From positions 124,001 to 188,000 of the forward strand of contig NZ_JACFSZ010000003.1 of the NCBI RefSeq assembly GCF_014805525.1: a stretch of 64,000 bases of DNA, given 5' to 3'. This document shows, piece by piece, positions 33,398 to 41,819 of the stretch. A program made the translations under genes and the position numbers. The notes beneath the pieces are model-generated. The model had not been told where the DNA came from. It did no database searches and saw only the letters and a list, made by a program, of their open reading frames with translations. Every line of letters starts with the position of its first letter. The first letter of the stretch is position 1. Source of the DNA: Rhabdothermincola sediminis (GTDB lineage: Bacteria; Actinomycetota; Acidimicrobiia; Acidimicrobiales; Acidimicrobilacustridaceae).

Positions 33398-33403
33398 AGC
33401 CTA
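33398..33403 (-). promoter_or_regulatory. -10 element for the hypothetical gene at 33025-33390
   Basis: TAGGCT on the minus strand ends 7 bases before GTG 33390. A divergent GAGACT at 33422-33427 lies 7 bases before ATG 33435 of the next gene. Confidence 0.45.
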
Positions 33404-33434
33404 CGAGCCGGCTTCCCGTGCGAGACTGGCCCCG

Positions 33435-33881
33435 ATGGGCAGGACCGCGCTGGCAACCATCGGTGCCGCCATCGCGGGGCTGGTGGTGGTGACGTCGCTC
33501 ACCGGCCTCAGCGGGCCAGGACCGTTGCACCGCTACCCCTACCGGGACCTGCGCGCCCTCGCCGAAGCGATCGACGACCAGGCCGGTGACCTGCGCACCC
33601 CCGACGACTGCTGGCGGGCGCTCGACGGGGCCAGTGGCCCGATCCGGGAGATCGTCCGGGTCGACCTGCTGCGCAGCCGAGTCGTGGTGCGCGGGTACGC
33701 CTCCGAGTCGGGCCACATCGACCGGGTGACCGCCACCGCCGTCGACCAGGGGATCGCCCGTGCTCTGGCCATCGATCCGAGTTTCTCCCGGGCGATGGTC
33801 ATCGTGGAGCCTTCACCCGACGGGTGGTCGCCACTGGTCTCGTGCCCTTTGGTGATCCGCCGATGGGTCACCGGGTTCTGA
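33435..33881 (+). CDS. exported hypothetical protein
   Basis: A 148-residue protein with an N-terminal hydrophobic helix (LATIGAAIAGLVVVTSLTGL) that could be a signal peptide or anchor. The soluble part has alternating helix and strand (LRALAEAIDDQAGD, REIVRVDLLRSRVVVRG, RVTATAVDQGIARALAIDP) and two cysteines (DDCW and VSCPLV). I do not recognise it. ATG 33435 is preceded by GAGACT at seven bases, a variant -10. The 3' end runs toward rsmI across a repeat-rich 154-base gap. Confidence 0.6.
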   Translation: MGRTALATIGAAIAGLVVVTSLTGLSGPGPLHRYPYRDLRALAEAIDDQAGDLRTPDDCWRALDGASGPIREIVRVDLLRSRVVVRGYASESGHIDRVTATAVDQGIARALAIDPSFSRAMVIVEPSPDGWSPLVSCPLVIRRWVTGF

Positions 33882-33990
33882 CGGCGTCGACGGCGTCGAC
33901 GGCATCGGCGCCATCAACGACAGCTGACGACAGCTGACGACACCTGACGACAGCTGACGACAGCTGACGACAGCTGACGACACCTGGCGG
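33882..33990. repeat. tandem short repeats: 9-mer GACGGCGTC and 10-mer CAGCTGACGA
   Basis: Three copies of a GACGGCGTC-type 9-mer start near 33882. From 33921 to 33980 there are six head-to-tail copies of the decamer CAGCTGACGA (one reads CACCTGACGA), and a decayed seventh follows to 33990. The unit is one helical turn long and contains the palindrome CAGCTG. It sits between two convergent gene ends. Confidence 0.85.
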
Positions 33991-34035
33991 CACCCGCGCC
34001 ATCGGCGACGGCTGAGGCGCCCGCCAGCGGACGCC

Positions 34036-34875
34036 TCAGCCGTCGCGGGTGGCGAGCTCGTACACCCGGCGCTTGCCGGCCCCGAGGCGCCGGGCCACCG
34101 CGGCCACCGCGTCCTTGGTCGAACGGCCCGACGCGAGCTCGTGGCCCAGAGCCCCGAGGATCTCGTCGTCGGTCGGCCCCGTGCCGGCGGGCGCGCCCTG
34201 GACCACGACCACGTACTCGCCGCGAGGCTCGACCTCGCTGGCGCGGCGGGCGGCCTCGCCCAGCGGGCCCCGCCAGACCTCCTCGTGGAGCTTGGTGAGC
34301 TCGCGGGCCAGCGCCACCGGTCGATCCTCCCCGAACGCGGCGGCCAGATCCGCGAGGGTGCGGGCCAGTCGGTGGGGGGCCTCGAACAGCACGATGGTGC
34401 GCTGCTCCCTCGCCAGGGCGGCGAGACGCTCGGCCCGAGCACCGCCCTTGCGGGGCAGGAACCCTTCGAAGACGAACCGGCCCGTGGGCAGACCGCTGAC
34501 GACCAGCCCTGCCACCAACGCAGAGGGCCCAGGCACCACCTCGACCTCGAACCCCGCAGCGAGCGCGGCCCGCACCAGGCGCTCACCCGGGTCGGAGATG
34601 CCGGGCATCCCGGCGTCGGTGGTCACGGCGACCCGCTCGCCCCGCGCCAGGCGGGCCAGCACCTCCTTGACCTGCGCGGCCTCGGTGTGGTCGTTCACGA
34701 CCAGGAACCCCGGCCCTCGCACCCCGGCTCGCTCCAGCAGCTTGCCCGCCCGGCGGGTGTCCTCGCAGGCGACGACGTCCGCAGAGCGCAGGGCGTCGAC
34801 GGCCCGCGGGGAGAGATCACCGAGGTTCCCGATCGGCGTGCCCACCAGCACCAGGACGCCTCCCGCCGCGCTCAT
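34036..34875 (-). CDS. rsmI: 16S rRNA 2'-O-ribose C1402 methyltransferase RsmI
   Basis: A 279-residue tetrapyrrole-methylase-fold enzyme. LVLVGTPIGNLGDLSPRAVDAL is the SAM-binding start, DVVACEDTRRAGKLL, TTDAGMPGISDPGERLVRA and FLPRKGGARAERLAAL follow, and GEYVVVVQG ends the core. RsmI methylates C1402 in the ribosomal P site. The ATG overlaps the DUF192 stop (ATGA). In mycobacteria the same gene lies at this edge of the conserved block. Confidence 0.95.
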   Translation of the reverse strand: MSAAGGVLVLVGTPIGNLGDLSPRAVDALRSADVVACEDTRRAGKLLERAGVRGPGFLVVNDHTEAAQVKEVLARLARGERVAVTTDAGMPGISDPGERLVRAALAAGFEVEVVPGPSALVAGLVVSGLPTGRFVFEGFLPRKGGARAERLAALAREQRTIVLFEAPHRLARTLADLAAAFGEDRPVALARELTKLHEEVWRGPLGEAARRASEVEPRGEYVVVVQGAPAGTGPTDDEILGALGHELASGRSTKDAVAAVARRLGAGKRRVYELATRDG

Positions 34876-35228
34876 GAGGACCCCGGAGCGCCTCCGTCGA
34901 GGCCGCGGACCTCGAGCCGGTCACCGGGCGCCAGACCCCAGCGACCGAACGCCCCCGCCTCGGCCTCGATCACGCCGTGAGCCCGCCACACCGGCAGGGT
35001 GATCCGGTTCGGTCGCAACCGGCAGGTGCGCACCACGACCAGCTCCCGGTCGACGAAGGCCACGTCGATGGGGAACCGCATCCCGAAGCTGTGCACCGAC
35101 TTCGCGGGCCGCAGCAGGATGGCGCCCTCGATGCCGTCACGGCCGAGCAGGCCCCGGGTGCGGCCACGCAGCGACTCCGCGACCTCCAGCGTCGCGAGGA
35201 CCTGCTCGTCACGCACCAGCCAGGCCAT
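34872..35228 (-). CDS. DUF192 family protein
   Basis: A 118-residue DUF192 protein. LRGRTRGLLGRDGIEGAILL, SVHSFGMRFPIDVAFVD (the family signature, with His and Met), and AHGVIEAEAGAFGRWGLAPGD are visible. The function is unknown. Most members are exported, but this one has no signal peptide and should be cytosolic. It is sandwiched between ychF (9-base gap) and rsmI (ATGA overlap), so it is co-expressed with them. Confidence 0.88.
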   Translation of the reverse strand: MAWLVRDEQVLATLEVAESLRGRTRGLLGRDGIEGAILLRPAKSVHSFGMRFPIDVAFVDRELVVVRTCRLRPNRITLPVWRAHGVIEAEAGAFGRWGLAPGDRLEVRGLDGGAPGSS

Positions 35229-35236
35229 CTCGAGGG

Positions 35237-36313
35237 TCAGACGTTGAACCGGATCTCGAGCACGTCACCGTCGGCCACCTCGTAGTCCTTGCCCTCGACC
35301 CGCAGCTTCCCGAGCTCGCGCGCCTTGGACCACGAGCCGATCTCGAGCAGCTCGTCCCAGTGGATGACCTCGGCCCGGATGAAGCCCCGCTCGAAGTCGG
35401 AGTGGATGACCCCCGCACACTGCGGCGCCTTCCAGCCCGCCCGGAACGTCCAGGCGCGGGTCTCCTTCTCCCCGGTGGTGAAGAACGTGCGCAGACCCAG
35501 CAGGTGGTACGCGGCGCGGATGAAACGGGGCAGGCCTCCCTCCCCGAGCCCCAGGGCCTCGAGCATCTCCGCCCGCTCGTCGGGGTCGAGCTGCGCGGCT
35601 TCGGCTTCGAGCTGCACGCAGGCGCCGATCACCTCCCCGTGATCGCCGAGCTCGGCGACCACCGGCGCGATCTTCTCGTCGATGCGATCGAGGTCGCCCT
35701 CGCCGACGTTCACCACCGCCAGCACGGGCTTGTCGGTGAGCAGGAAGTAGCTCCCGAGCGGCTCACGTTGCGCCGCCGCCAGGTCGCTGCGATAGATCGG
35801 GGTGCCCGCAGCCAGCACCTCGTGGGCCGCTTCGAGCGCGGCCACCTCGTCGGCGATCGCCTTGTCGTGCCTGGCCGCCTTGCGGCGCTTGCCGAGCTGG
35901 TTGTCGACGCTGTCGAGGTCCGCGAGGCTCAGCTCGATCTCGAGGACCCGGAGGTGCTCGAGGGGATCGGGCGAGCCCGGCACGTCCGGGTCGTCGAAGG
36001 CCCGCAGCACGTAGACGATCGCGTCGACCTCGCGGATCCCGGCGAGGAACCGGTTGCCGAGCCCCTCGCCCTTGCTCGCTCCCTCCACCAGCCCACCGAT
36101 GTCGGTGAACTGCACGCTGGCGGGGATCACGCTGCGGGAGTTGCTCATCGCGGCGAGACGATCGAGGCGGTCATCGGGCACCTTCGCCACCCCGATGTTG
36201 GGGTCGGTGGTGGCGAAGGCGTACGGCGCAGCCAGGGCGCTCCCGCCCGACAGCGCGTTGTACAGCGATGACTTGCCGGCGTTCGGCAAGCCGACGAACC
36301 CGAAGCGCTCCAC
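35237..36313 (-). CDS. ychF: redox-regulated ATPase YchF/Obg-like
   Basis: A 358-residue OLA1/YchF P-loop protein that binds ribosomes and prefers ATP. The P-loop is GFVGLPNAGKSSLYNAL (NAGKSS where NVGKST is commonest). TDIGGLVEGASKGEGLGNRFL is switch II, NVGEGD the G4-like motif, and TFFTTGEKETRAWTF with GVIHSDFERGFIRAEV is the C-terminal TGS domain. GTG 36313 is predicted leaderless from TACCCT six bases upstream. It is divergent from the PHP gene, with 37 bases between start codons. Confidence 0.95.
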   Translation of the reverse strand: MERFGFVGLPNAGKSSLYNALSGGSALAAPYAFATTDPNIGVAKVPDDRLDRLAAMSNSRSVIPASVQFTDIGGLVEGASKGEGLGNRFLAGIREVDAIVYVLRAFDDPDVPGSPDPLEHLRVLEIELSLADLDSVDNQLGKRRKAARHDKAIADEVAALEAAHEVLAAGTPIYRSDLAAAQREPLGSYFLLTDKPVLAVVNVGEGDLDRIDEKIAPVVAELGDHGEVIGACVQLEAEAAQLDPDERAEMLEALGLGEGGLPRFIRAAYHLLGLRTFFTTGEKETRAWTFRAGWKAPQCAGVIHSDFERGFIRAEVIHWDELLEIGSWSKARELGKLRVEGKDYEVADGDVLEIRFNV

Positions 36314-36319
36314 GAGGTC

Positions 36320-36344
36320 AGGGTACCGCCTGACCTCCTACGCT
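36320..36344. promoter_or_regulatory. divergent leaderless promoters, ychF (-) and PHP gene (+)
   Basis: TACCCT at 36325-36320 on the minus strand lies 6 bases before the ychF GTG. TACGCT at 36339-36344 on the plus strand lies 6 bases before GTG 36351. Confidence 0.5.
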
Positions 36345-36350
36345 CGATCC

Positions 36351-37424
36351 GTGCCCGAGCTGCCGGAACCGCCGCTGTCGCCGGCCGGCGCGCTGGAGGC
36401 GATCGTCTACTACCTCGACCGGGCCCTGGCGCCGGCCTCCAAGGTCCGGGCCTTCCTCCGGGCGGCGCAGGTGGTGCGCGAGCAGGGCGACGAGCGCATC
36501 GCGCAGCTCGCGGCGGCCGGGCGGCTGGAGGACCTCCCCGGGATCGGGCCGTCGAGCGCGCAGGTCATAACCGAGGCGCTGGCCGGGCTGGTGCCGGCGC
36601 GCCTGGTGCGAGCGGAACGCGAGAGCCGCCTCCCGCTCACCGATGAGGCGAGGCCCTACCGGGCCTCGCTGCGGGGCGACTGCCACGTCCACTCGGATTG
36701 GAGCGACGGGGGCGCCACCATCGAGCAGATGGCACGCGCCGCGCAAGCGCTCGGCCACGAGTACCTGGTGCTCACCGACCACTCCCCCCGGCTCACGGTG
36801 GCCCACGGCCTCGACCGCGACCGGCTGGCGGCACAGCTCGAAGAGGTGGAGCGCCTCAACGCGGTGCTCGCCCCGTTCTCGATCCTCACTGGGATGGAGG
36901 TGGACATCCTCGAGGACGGCACGCTCGACATGGACGACGACCTGCTGGCTCGCCTCGACGTGGTGGTGGCCAGCGTGCACTCGAAGCTGCGCATGGACGA
37001 GCGCCAGATGACCCGGCGCATGGTGCTCGCGGTCTCGAGCCCCCACGTGGACATCCTCGGTCACTGCACGGGGCGCAAACTGCGCTCACGTGGGGCGCAG
37101 GTGGCCTCGGACCCCGAGGTGGCCCGGCCCCCGTCGCGCTTCGACCCGGAGCTGGTGTTCGCCGCCTGCGCCCGCTTCGACACCGCGGTGGAGATCAACT
37201 GCCGCCCCGAACGCCAGGACCCACCCGACCCCCTGCTCGAACTGGCCCTCGACTGGGGCTGCAAGGTGGCCATCGACACCGACGCGCACGCTCCCGGTCA
37301 ACTGGAGTGGCAGGTCTTCGGCTGTGAGAAGGCGGCACGCCACCGCATCGCGCTCGGCCGCATCGTCAACACCTGGACCGCCGGCGAGTTGATCGAATGG
37401 GCCGGCTCGCACCCCACGGGGTAG
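36351..37424 (+). CDS. PHP-domain phosphoesterase with N-terminal helix-hairpin-helix
   Basis: A 357-residue protein. Residues 1-90 have Pol-X-like helices and a helix-hairpin-helix (LEDLPGIGPSSAQVITEAL). Residues 105-350 form a PHP domain with the metal ligands in GDCHVHSDWSDGGATI, LVLTDHSPRL, ILTGMEVDILEDG, VVASVHSKLRM, DILGHCTGR and DTDAHAPGQ. This is the C-terminal half of bacterial Pol X without the polymerase palm, so a DNA-linked phosphoesterase is likely; histidinol-phosphatase activity cannot be excluded. GTG 36351 is chosen over longer frames because TACGCT lies six bases upstream and the extension antisenses ychF. Confidence 0.85.
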   Translation: MPELPEPPLSPAGALEAIVYYLDRALAPASKVRAFLRAAQVVREQGDERIAQLAAAGRLEDLPGIGPSSAQVITEALAGLVPARLVRAERESRLPLTDEARPYRASLRGDCHVHSDWSDGGATIEQMARAAQALGHEYLVLTDHSPRLTVAHGLDRDRLAAQLEEVERLNAVLAPFSILTGMEVDILEDGTLDMDDDLLARLDVVVASVHSKLRMDERQMTRRMVLAVSSPHVDILGHCTGRKLRSRGAQVASDPEVARPPSRFDPELVFAACARFDTAVEINCRPERQDPPDPLLELALDWGCKVAIDTDAHAPGQLEWQVFGCEKAARHRIALGRIVNTWTAGELIEWAGSHPTG

Positions 37425-37427
37425 CGT
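37422..37427 (+). promoter_or_regulatory. -10 element for bL37-like gene
   Basis: TAGCGT on the plus strand ends 9 bases before ATG 37437. It starts within the PHP stop codon (TAG). Confidence 0.45.
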
Positions 37428-37436
37428 TGCCCACCT

Positions 37437-37523
37437 ATGTCGAAGAAGACGTCGAAGCGCAAGACCAACGCTCGCCGCAAGCCGGCGAACCACGGGCGCA
37501 AGCCGAACGCCGGCCGCGGCTGA
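37437..37523 (+). CDS. 28-residue basic protein, bL37-like
   Basis: ATG 37437 to TGA 37521-37523 encodes 28 residues starting MSKKTSKRKTNARRKPANHG and ending KPNAGRG. Eleven Lys or Arg and the ANHGxKPN segment resemble the 24-residue mycobacterial large-subunit protein bL37. Like bS22 it is below normal gene-calling size. A TAGCGT hexamer 9 bases upstream and no Shine-Dalgarno suggest a leaderless message. The prolyl oligopeptidase starts 21 bases after the stop and may be co-transcribed. The family assignment is from memory and should be confirmed by alignment. Confidence 0.65.
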   Translation: MSKKTSKRKTNARRKPANHGRKPNAGRG

Positions 37524-37544
37524 CGGGCCCTCGCGCCGAGGCGC

Positions 37545-39611
37545 ATGGCGACCCCCTCCGCCGTCCCGCCCCCACCGCCGACCCGCCGCGACGACGTCGT
37601 CGACCTCCTCCACGGCCGCGAGGTCGCCGATCCCTACCGGTGGCTCGAGGACGGTTCCTCCGAGGCCACCCGATCCTGGGTCGAAGCCCAGAACGCGCAC
37701 ACCTCGCGCATCCTGTCGGTCGTCCCCGGGCGCGACGCGCTCCACCAGCGCCTGGTCACCCTCCTGCGCGCCGGATCGTCGGTGGCGTGCATGGTCGCGG
37801 GCGACCGGGTGTTCTCCCTGGAACGCTGGGGACGGCACGACCAGGCGGTGCTGGTGGTCCGGCCCGCCAAGGCGCGGGGCCTGGCGCGCACCATCGTCGA
37901 TCCGCACCGCCTGACCGGCGACCCCACCACCGCGATCGACTGGTACCACCCTTCACCTGACGGACGCCTGGTCGCCTACGGGCTGTCGTCGGGGGGCGAC
38001 GAGCGCAGCACGCTCCACGTCCTCGACGTCGAGACCGGCAAGCGGCTGGCCGACCGCATCCCCAACACCCGCGCCGCGTCGATCGCCTGGACGCCCGACG
38101 GGCAGGCCTTCGCGTACACCCGGTACCCCGAGCCTCACACCGTTCCCGACGAGGAGCAGGGCTACTGGCGCAAGGTCTACTGGCACCGGCTGGGCCAGCA
38201 CTGGCGCCAGGACGAGCTCGTGTGGGACAAGCTGCCCGACAAGACCGCGTGGACCAACGTGGCGATCTCCCGCGACGGGCGGTGGATGCTGCTGCACGTC
38301 TCGCTGGGGTGGAGCCGGGTGGACGTGCACCTCATCGACCGCAGCACGGGTGCGCACACGGTCATGATCGAAGGGGTCGAAGCCGTCTCGTCGTTCACCG
38401 TCGTGGGCGACCAGGTCATCGGGGTCACGACCCTCGATGCCGATCGTGGCCGGGTGGTGTCGGCACCGGTCGCGGCCGCGTGGCAGGACCACTGGTGCAC
38501 GATCGTGCCCGAGAGCGATCACGTCCTGGAGGCGGTGGTGCCGACCGCCGACTCGCTGCTGGTGCTGTCCTCGCGCTCGGCGGTGTCGTACCTCGACCGG
38601 TATCGCCTCGACGGGACCGGTCACGAGCCCGTCGAGCTGCCGGGCATCGGGTCGCTCGCCGGGTTGTCGGGCAGCCGCGACCGGGACGAGGCGTTCTTCT
38701 CGTTCACCTCGTTCGCGCTGCCACCGACCATGTACCGCTGGCGTCCGGGCACAATCCAGGACTGGAGCCGGCTCCGCCAGTACGACGGCAGCGGGGAGGA
38801 GACGCCGCGCGACATCGTGGTCGAACAGGTTCGCTACGAGAGCACCGACGGAACGCCGGTGACGATGTTCCTCATCCGGGCGGCGCAGACCATCCCGTCG
38901 CCGGACACTGCGTGCATCCTGACCGGGTACGGCGGCTTCTCGATCACCATGGGCCCGGCGTACTCGGCCGCGGTGGTGGCGGTGTGCGAGCGGGGGGCGA
39001 TCTACGCGGTGGCCAACATCCGCGGCGGTGCGGAAGAGGGCGAGGCCTGGCACCGGGCGGGGATGCGCGAGCACAAGCAGCGAAGCTTCGACGACTTCGC
39101 GGCCGCCGCCCGATGGCTCGTGGCAGAGGGGATGACCTCTCCCGAGCGGTTGGCGATCCGCGGCGGGAGCAACGGGGGTCTGTTGGTCGGCGCGACCATC
39201 ACCCAGCACCCGGAGCTGTGCCGCGCCGCGCAGATCGCGGTGCCGCTGCTGGACATGCTGCGCTACCACCACTTCCTCATCGCCCGCTTGTGGATCCCCG
39301 AGTACGGCGACCCGGACCTCCCCGAGGAGTTCGAGTGGCTGCACGCCTACTCTCCCTACCACCGGGTGGTGGATGGCACCTGCTACCCCGCGGTGCTGCT
39401 CACGACCGCCGAGGGCGACAGCCGGGTCGATCCGATGCATGCCCGCAAGATGGCGGCTCGTCTCCAGGCGGCGACTTCCTGCGGCACCGAGCGTCCGATC
39501 CTGCTGCGGGAAGAGCGTGAGGCCGGCCACGGCCAGGGCAAGCCGGTGTCCAAGCAGGCCGAGGAGCTGGCCGACGCCCTCGGCTTCCTCTTCTGGCAGC
39601 TCGGCACCTGA
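37545..39611 (+). CDS. prolyl oligopeptidase family serine peptidase (S9A)
   Basis: A 688-residue cytosolic peptidase cutting after proline in short peptides. The N-terminus REVADPYRWLEDGSSEATRSWVEAQNA is the family opening, shown here as residues 25-51. The beta-propeller covers about 70-400. The hydrolase domain has YGGFSITMGPAYS, NIRGGAEEGEAWHRAG, the nucleophile in IRGGSNGGLLVGA, the acid in EGDSRVDPMHARKMAA and the His in EREAGHGQGKPVSKQ. There is no signal peptide. The length fits S9A. The ATG 37545 is used; the upstream intergenic is 21 bases. Confidence 0.93.
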   Translation: MATPSAVPPPPPTRRDDVVDLLHGREVADPYRWLEDGSSEATRSWVEAQNAHTSRILSVVPGRDALHQRLVTLLRAGSSVACMVAGDRVFSLERWGRHDQAVLVVRPAKARGLARTIVDPHRLTGDPTTAIDWYHPSPDGRLVAYGLSSGGDERSTLHVLDVETGKRLADRIPNTRAASIAWTPDGQAFAYTRYPEPHTVPDEEQGYWRKVYWHRLGQHWRQDELVWDKLPDKTAWTNVAISRDGRWMLLHVSLGWSRVDVHLIDRSTGAHTVMIEGVEAVSSFTVVGDQVIGVTTLDADRGRVVSAPVAAAWQDHWCTIVPESDHVLEAVVPTADSLLVLSSRSAVSYLDRYRLDGTGHEPVELPGIGSLAGLSGSRDRDEAFFSFTSFALPPTMYRWRPGTIQDWSRLRQYDGSGEETPRDIVVEQVRYESTDGTPVTMFLIRAAQTIPSPDTACILTGYGGFSITMGPAYSAAVVAVCERGAIYAVANIRGGAEEGEAWHRAGMREHKQRSFDDFAAAARWLVAEGMTSPERLAIRGGSNGGLLVGATITQHPELCRAAQIAVPLLDMLRYHHFLIARLWIPEYGDPDLPEEFEWLHAYSPYHRVVDGTCYPAVLLTTAEGDSRVDPMHARKMAARLQAATSCGTERPILLREEREAGHGQGKPVSKQAEELADALGFLFWQLGT

Positions 39612-39707
39612 GCGACCTGTGCACTCGTGCGAACCGTCAGGTCCCAGAAGCGGGTAAGTCGAGCAGCTATGACGGCTCTCCGAGATCCAGCGACGACAGC
39701 GCTCGGA

Positions 39708-39713
39708 TAGCGT
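39708..39713 (+). promoter_or_regulatory. -10 element for queF
   Basis: TAGCGT on the plus strand ends 6 bases before GTG 39720, in a 108-base gap that holds nothing else I can identify. No preQ1 riboswitch is evident. Confidence 0.5.
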
Positions 39714-39719
39714 CACGGG

Positions 39720-40106
39720 GTGCCCTCAACCCCTTCACGAGACCTGGTCGCCGTCGACAACCCCCACCCCGGACGCGACTACGAGGTGCGCTGCGAGACC
39801 CCCGAGCTGACCTGCCTGTGCCCGATGACCGGCCAGCCCGACTTCGCCACCGTCGTGGTCACCTACGTGCCCGACCGCAAGATCGTGGAGCTCAAGTCGC
39901 TCAAGCTCTACCTGTGGAGCTTCCGCGACGAAGGGCACTTCCACGAGGACGTCACCAACCGGATCCTCGACGACCTGGTGGCGGCGATCGCACCCCGGCG
40001 CATGACCGTGGAGACCCACTGGAACGTGCGGGGTGGCATCACCACCACGGTGACCGCCCGCCACCCGTCTGCCGAGCCCGATCGATCGGACCCGCCCTCG
40101 CCCTGA
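39720..40106 (+). CDS. queF: NADPH-dependent 7-cyano-7-deazaguanine reductase
   Basis: A 128-residue unimodular QueF that reduces preQ0 to preQ1 in queuosine synthesis. [20 protein letters not shown] contains the catalytic Cys of the CPxTGQPDF motif. [24 protein letters not shown], spanning about 57-80, is the QueF signature with its substrate-binding Glu and His. The last 15 residues are a poorly conserved tail. GTG 39720 is predicted leaderless. No other queuosine genes are in the window. The TGA overlaps the putative CTG start of the cupredoxin. Confidence 0.93.
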   Translation: MPSTPSRDLVAVDNPHPGRDYEVRCETPELTCLCPMTGQPDFATVVVTYVPDRKIVELKSLKLYLWSFRDEGHFHEDVTNRILDDLVAAIAPRRMTVETHWNVRGGITTTVTARHPSAEPDRSDPPSP

Positions 40107-40531
40107 CCACCGAGAGCAGCGCCACCACCGACGCGAGCGGGCGCCCCTGCGAGCCGGTCGGTGCCGAGCTGGCCGCCGGCGCCACCGACCGGATCGACGT
40201 GGAGCTCGCCGACTACGTGATCAACCTCGACCATGCCGCGACCCGAGCGGGCGCGGTCACCTTCGTGGCGCACAACATCGGCACGGAGGACCACGAGGTC
40301 GCCTTCCTGCCCGGCGGAGGCCCCGTGCCCACCGTGCCCGGCGGCGAACCCGATGAAGCGGCGCTGGAGGCGGCGGGAGCCTTCGAGCTCGAAGCGTTCG
40401 GTCCCGGGCGGACGTGCGACGCCACCTTCGTGCTCGACCCGGGCACCTACACCTTGTTCTGCGTGGTCCACGCGCCCGACGGGCGGACGCATCTGGCCCA
40501 CGGGATGCACGCCACCCTCACCGTGACCTGA
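40103..40531 (+). CDS. cupredoxin-like protein, start uncertain, no signal peptide
   Basis: The clear part is a cupredoxin fold: [21 protein letters not shown] with the first His, [35 protein letters not shown] with the Cys-His-His-Met type-1 copper ligand set, read here as residues around 105-140. Such proteins are normally exported, but no signal peptide or usual start codon lies in frame upstream. CTG 40103 overlaps the queF TGA (CTGA) and would give 142 residues beginning with a Ser/Thr-rich segment. GTG 40199 gives about 110 residues starting at the domain. The 5' end may have been lost and the gene captured behind queF. Confidence 0.6.
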   Translation: MTTESSATTDASGRPCEPVGAELAAGATDRIDVELADYVINLDHAATRAGAVTFVAHNIGTEDHEVAFLPGGGPVPTVPGGEPDEAALEAAGAFELEAFGPGRTCDATFVLDPGTYTLFCVVHAPDGRTHLAHGMHATLTVT

Positions 40532-40579
40532 CCCGTTCGCCAGATCCGACGGTCCGGGTGCGCCGCCGGGCGGGAGTGC

Positions 40580-41809
40580 TCAGACCCCGTCGGGCATGTT
40601 CTCCGGCCGGGGAAGCTCCTCCCGCTCGACCACTTCGGCGGGCGCGGTCTCCGAGGGGGGAGGGTTCGGCACCTTGCTGGCACCGAGGTCGACGAACCGG
40701 CCGATGTGCGCCAGGGTCGCCCACGACAGCCGCTGCGCACCCCATGTGCTCAGGTGCAGGTTGTCCTTCTGGTAGGGGCCGCGCAGCTTGCCGTCCGCGT
40801 AGGTGACCTCCTTGGCGAACACGTGGTCGGGCCCGCCGAGGATGGCGAAGGTGTCGACGTAGGTGACCCACGGACGCGTCTGGGCCTCGGTCCAGTAGAT
40901 GTAGTTGAGCACGTCCATGTTCGAGATCTGCGACCCCGGACCTGCCGGTACGGCACCGACCCAGACCACCAGGCGATCGTTGTCGGGGCTCTTCAACAGG
41001 TCCATCGTGGCGCCGACCCGGCGGCGGTACTCCGCATACCACTCCGGGGTGTACTTCTTGACCACCCGACCACCCTCGAGCTCGAGGTTCTGGTCGTCGT
41101 TGGCGCCGAACATCACGACCACGACGTCGGGGTCGAGGCCGGGAAGCACGTCCTTCGCGAAGTGCTCGGGCCAGTTGAAGTAATCGGGGCGGATCAAGCC
41201 GGTGCCGAGCTGGTAGTCGAGGGTGGATTTGAACAGGCCGGTGGAATCCGCGATCGGCTGCATCTGCACCCCGAACGAGCCGCCCACGGAGTCACCGCCC
41301 ACCCACAGCTTCAGCGGGTCGGCGGGTGTGGGCGTGCGCAGGCGCAACACGGGCGGCGCGGTGGTGGCCGGCCCGGACTCGGCCTCGGTCGCTTCCTTCT
41401 GGGCCAGCAGTTCCTCGTAGCTCGGCCCACCTCCTGCGCGGCGCCCGAGCGCCTCGTCGAGCGCGTTGCGAGGTCCGCTGAGCCCGACCGCGTCGCTGAC
41501 GTCGGCAACGGCCTGCGCCACGTGCTGGCGGAAGCCGTCACCCCGGGCCTTGCTCTTGCGCAGGGTGGCGTCCGCGTTGAGCAGCGCGGCGAGCAGCAAC
41601 CCGACCACCACCACCACCAGCACGATGCCCGCCGGCATCGTGCCCGGCCGCTCGGGCCGCTGGCCCCGGAGCAGGCGCGCCAGCAGCGACGGGTCCGCAC
41701 CTCCACGAGCCGAGCGGGCCGACCCGCGCGATGGCGCCACCTCCCGAGCCACCTGCATGGGCGGCAACGGTACCGGTCGCTCGCCGGTGGGAGCACTCAC
41801 GTCCGCCAC
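40580..41809 (-). CDS. SGNH/GDSL hydrolase, DUF459-like, membrane-anchored
   Basis: A 409-residue protein. The cytoplasmic N-terminus (about 55 residues, basic, Pro-rich) precedes one transmembrane helix (AGIVLVVVVVGLLLAALLNA), then an extracytoplasmic SGNH domain. WVGGDSVGGSFGVQM holds the nucleophilic Ser, VVMFGANDDQN the Asn block, and DNLHLSTWGAQRLS the Asp-x-x-His. DUF459/AlgX-like SGNH proteins work with MBOAT acyltransferases to O-acetylate extracellular polysaccharide. The MBOAT gene directly upstream (10-base gap) supports that role. Starts at GTG 41809; GTG 41800 is also possible. Confidence 0.85.
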   Translation of the reverse strand: MADVSAPTGERPVPLPPMQVAREVAPSRGSARSARGGADPSLLARLLRGQRPERPGTMPAGIVLVVVVVGLLLAALLNADATLRKSKARGDGFRQHVAQAVADVSDAVGLSGPRNALDEALGRRAGGGPSYEELLAQKEATEAESGPATTAPPVLRLRTPTPADPLKLWVGGDSVGGSFGVQMQPIADSTGLFKSTLDYQLGTGLIRPDYFNWPEHFAKDVLPGLDPDVVVVMFGANDDQNLELEGGRVVKKYTPEWYAEYRRRVGATMDLLKSPDNDRLVVWVGAVPAGPGSQISNMDVLNYIYWTEAQTRPWVTYVDTFAILGGPDHVFAKEVTYADGKLRGPYQKDNLHLSTWGAQRLSWATLAHIGRFVDLGASKVPNPPPSETAPAEVVEREELPRPENMPDGV

Positions 41810-41819
41810 CGCCTCGACA

